This document shows, one piece after another, positions 62,443 through 64,000 of a DNA stretch of 64,000 bases. Source of the stretch: Paenibacillus sp. FSL R7-0204 (lineage in GTDB: Bacteria; Bacillota; Bacilli; Paenibacillales; Paenibacillaceae); the NCBI RefSeq assembly GCF_038002225.1, contig NZ_JBBOCA010000001.1, positions 3,286,001 through 3,350,000 on the forward strand, given 5' to 3'. The translations under genes and the position numbers were made by a program. Position 1 is the first letter of the stretch, and each line of letters starts with the position of its first letter. Under the pieces are notes generated by a model, which had not been told where the DNA came from, ran no database searches, and was given only the letters and a program-made list of their open reading frames with translations.

Positions 62443-62904
62443 ATGGCTGAAGATATCAAAGTAATTGTATTCAAGCTCGGCACTGAAGAATACGGCATTG
62501 AAGTAGAGAAGGTCCAGACGATTGAACGTATGATGCCGATTACCCGCGTACCGAAGACCTATTCATTTATCAAAGGTGTGATCAATCTGCGCGGTGTCGT
62601 GATTCCGGTTATCGATCTGCGTGGACGCTTCGGCATCGAGGAAGCAGAACACACGGACCAGACCCGGATTATTATCGTCAATGTGAACGAGATGGAAGTG
62701 GGCTTCATTGTCGATTCAGCCAACGATGTCATCGACTTGAACCGTGACATTATCGATGTACCGCCGGATGTTGTGGGCGGCATCAAGGCGAAGTATCTGG
62801 ACGGGGTGGCCAAAATTGGGGATGACCGTCTGCTGATTATGCTCAACCTGTCTGAAGTACTGAACAAGAGTGAAATCGTGCAGCTGGAAAGCCTGGAGGG
62901 CTAG
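62443..62904 (+). CDS. cheW: Chemotaxis coupling protein CheW
   Basis: A 153-aa adaptor joining CheA to receptors. Markers are FKLGTEEYGIEVEKVQTIER, FIKGVINLRGVVIPVIDLR and VGFIVDSANDVI. GGGAGG precedes the ATG; cheC starts 3 nt after its stop. Confidence 0.97.
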   Translation: MAEDIKVIVFKLGTEEYGIEVEKVQTIERMMPITRVPKTYSFIKGVINLRGVVIPVIDLRGRFGIEEAEHTDQTRIIIVNVNEMEVGFIVDSANDVIDLNRDIIDVPPDVVGGIKAKYLDGVAKIGDDRLLIMLNLSEVLNKSEIVQLESLEG

Positions 62905-62907
62905 CCT

Positions 62908-63534
62908 ATGGAGCTATTCAAGAATTTCAAAGACTTCAAAATGGATGTGCTTAAGGAAGTAGGGAATATCGGGGCCGGCAATGCAGCCACCGCCTTGTCC
63001 CAACTGCTTAATAAGCCGATTGACATGGCCGTGCCTAAGGTACAACTGCTCAGCTTCGAGGAAATCACCGATAAGGTGGGCGGTGCGGAGGAACTGGTAT
63101 ACGCGGTGTTCCTGCGTGTGGAAGGTGAAGCTCCAGGTAACCTGTTCTTCATTCTTACCCCGGAAGCGGCAAGCAACCTGCTCAGCCGGATTGCCGGCAT
63201 TGAAGTCTCCGGCGGCGATGAACTGAGTGAGATGGAGTTATCGGCACTAAGCGAGATCGGCAATATTCTGGCCGGCTCTTATCTCTCTTCCCTGGCGGAC
63301 TTCACATCCCTGACCATGTATCCGACAGTGCCGGCGCTTGCGATGGATATGGCCGGAGCCATTCTTGGCTACGGGCTGCTGCAGTTCGGTCAGATGGGCG
63401 ATGATGCGCTGCTGATCGATACGACATTTTTAGAAGGCCAAAATGAAATTGAAGGACAATTCTTCCTTATTCCCGATCCGGAATCGTTCCCCAAAATATT
63501 CAAGGCTTTAGGAGTACCGTTCGACAATGATTGA
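62908..63534 (+). CDS. cheC: CheY-P phosphatase CheC
   Basis: A 208-aa phosphatase with both active-site helices: DVLKEVGNIGAGNAATALSQ and ALSEIGNILAGSYLSSLA (Asp/Ser-x3-Glu-x2-Asn pattern). It acts with CheD in adaptation. The stop overlaps the cheD start by 8 nt. Confidence 0.96.
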   Translation: MELFKNFKDFKMDVLKEVGNIGAGNAATALSQLLNKPIDMAVPKVQLLSFEEITDKVGGAEELVYAVFLRVEGEAPGNLFFILTPEAASNLLSRIAGIEVSGGDELSEMELSALSEIGNILAGSYLSSLADFTSLTMYPTVPALAMDMAGAILGYGLLQFGQMGDDALLIDTTFLEGQNEIEGQFFLIPDPESFPKIFKALGVPFDND

Positions 63535-64000
63535 AGAGCAGAGCATCATTAAAGTAGGTATGGCAGATCTGAACGTAGGCAGCCAGGACAGCCTTATACG
63601 TACGACGGGTCTTGGCTCCTGCGTAGGTCTGACTCTGTTTGATCCCGGTAAAAAGCTGGCGGGGATGGCTCATGTTATGCTGCCCTCGTCAGAGATTGCC
63701 CGGGAGGGGCAGCTGAATATCGCCAAGTTCGCAGATACTGCTGTGCCTGAGCTTTTGGCCCGCCTGCTGGGGCTGGGGGCGGTTAGAAGCCGGATTGTGG
63801 CCAAGATGGCCGGAGGCTCGCAGATGTTTGCTTTTGCCGGAGGGAGTGACACCATGAGGATCGGGCCTCGGAATGTGGAATCCTGCAAGCTTGCTCTGGA
63901 CAACCTTCGTATTCCGCTTATCGCGGAGGACACGGGTGGCAATTATGGGCGCACGATAGAAATCTCCTGTACCACCGGAGTGATTTTTATCCGCAGCGTT
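63527..64000 (+). CDS. cheD: Chemoreceptor glutamine deamidase CheD (3' end beyond window)
   Basis: 158 codons are present and open to the window edge; relatives have about 160-166, so only a few are missing. The start is ATG 63527 (MIEEQSIIKVGMADLNVG). The catalytic Cys is in TTGLGSCVGLTLFDP and the His in GMAHVMLPS, with the later Thr in the IEISCTTGVIF region. CheD deamidates receptors and is bound by CheC. In B. subtilis sigD follows. Confidence 0.95.
   Translation, partial: MIEEQSIIKVGMADLNVGSQDSLIRTTGLGSCVGLTLFDPGKKLAGMAHVMLPSSEIAREGQLNIAKFADTAVPELLARLLGLGAVRSRIVAKMAGGSQMFAFAGGSDTMRIGPRNVESCKLALDNLRIPLIAEDTGGNYGRTIEISCTTGVIFIRSV

Overview
The window looks like chromosome of a Paenibacillus-type, flagellated, low-to-mid-GC Firmicute. 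The main evidence is gene order. The ylxM-ffh-rpsP-khpA-rimM-trmD-rplS, rbgA-rnhB-ylqG-ylqH, sucCD-dprA-topA-trmFO-hslVU and flgB-to-cheD blocks follow the order known from Bacillus subtilis. Shine-Dalgarno sites are strong, TTG and GTG starts are common, and the lipoproteins have Gram-positive type lipoboxes. I cannot name a species from sequence alone.

Layout. 1-4.3 kb: a pectin-related carbohydrate uptake locus (two ABC permeases in divergent orientation, a lipoprotein binding protein, a cytoplasmic pectinesterase) with a perfect-consensus CcpA cre site. 4.5-8.6 kb: two small unknown proteins, a beta-carbonic anhydrase, an M32 carboxypeptidase and a TrhA/hemolysin III protein. 8.7-12.8 kb: SRP and ribosome maturation genes (ylxM, ffh, rpsP, khpA, rimM, trmD), with a repeat-rich non-coding insert between ffh and rpsP. 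12.8-16.2 kb: an accessory stretch that separates trmD from rplS. It holds a 38-aa small ORF, long hairpins, a candidate pseudoknotted small RNA on the minus strand, tRNA-Pro(GGG), small membrane proteins and a lipoprotein.

16.2-25.6 kb: rplS with a structured leader, lepB, rbgA, rnhB, a FliK-like repeat protein paired with a stand-alone FlhB-C-like protein, yraN, two unknown or enzyme ORFs and yifB/comM. 25.7-26.8 kb: the divergent ohr/ohrR peroxide-defence pair. 27.2-36.3 kb: sucCD, dprA, topA, trmFO, hslV and hslU. The xerC (codV) and codY genes that sit in this cluster in B. subtilis are absent here.

36.7-64 kb: one long fla/che operon. It encodes the rod and MS-ring (flgB, flgC, fliE, fliF), switch and export ATPase (fliG, fliH, fliI, fliJ), a MotE-like protein, hook assembly (fliK, flgD, flg_new, flgE), swrD, fliL, the switch proteins fliM and fliY, cheY, the export gate (fliO, fliP, fliQ, fliR, flhB, flhA), the placement factors flhF and flhG, and chemotaxis genes cheB, cheA, cheW, cheC and a truncated cheD at the window edge. 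Many genes overlap by 1-11 nt, which indicates translational coupling.

The most unusual items are the candidate pseudoknotted RNA at about 13.35-13.51 kb, the FliK-like/FlhB-C-like pair lying outside the flagellar operon with a 19-unit repeat linker, a hairpin that buries the yifB ribosome-binding site, and a dispersed conserved-loop terminator element present twice.
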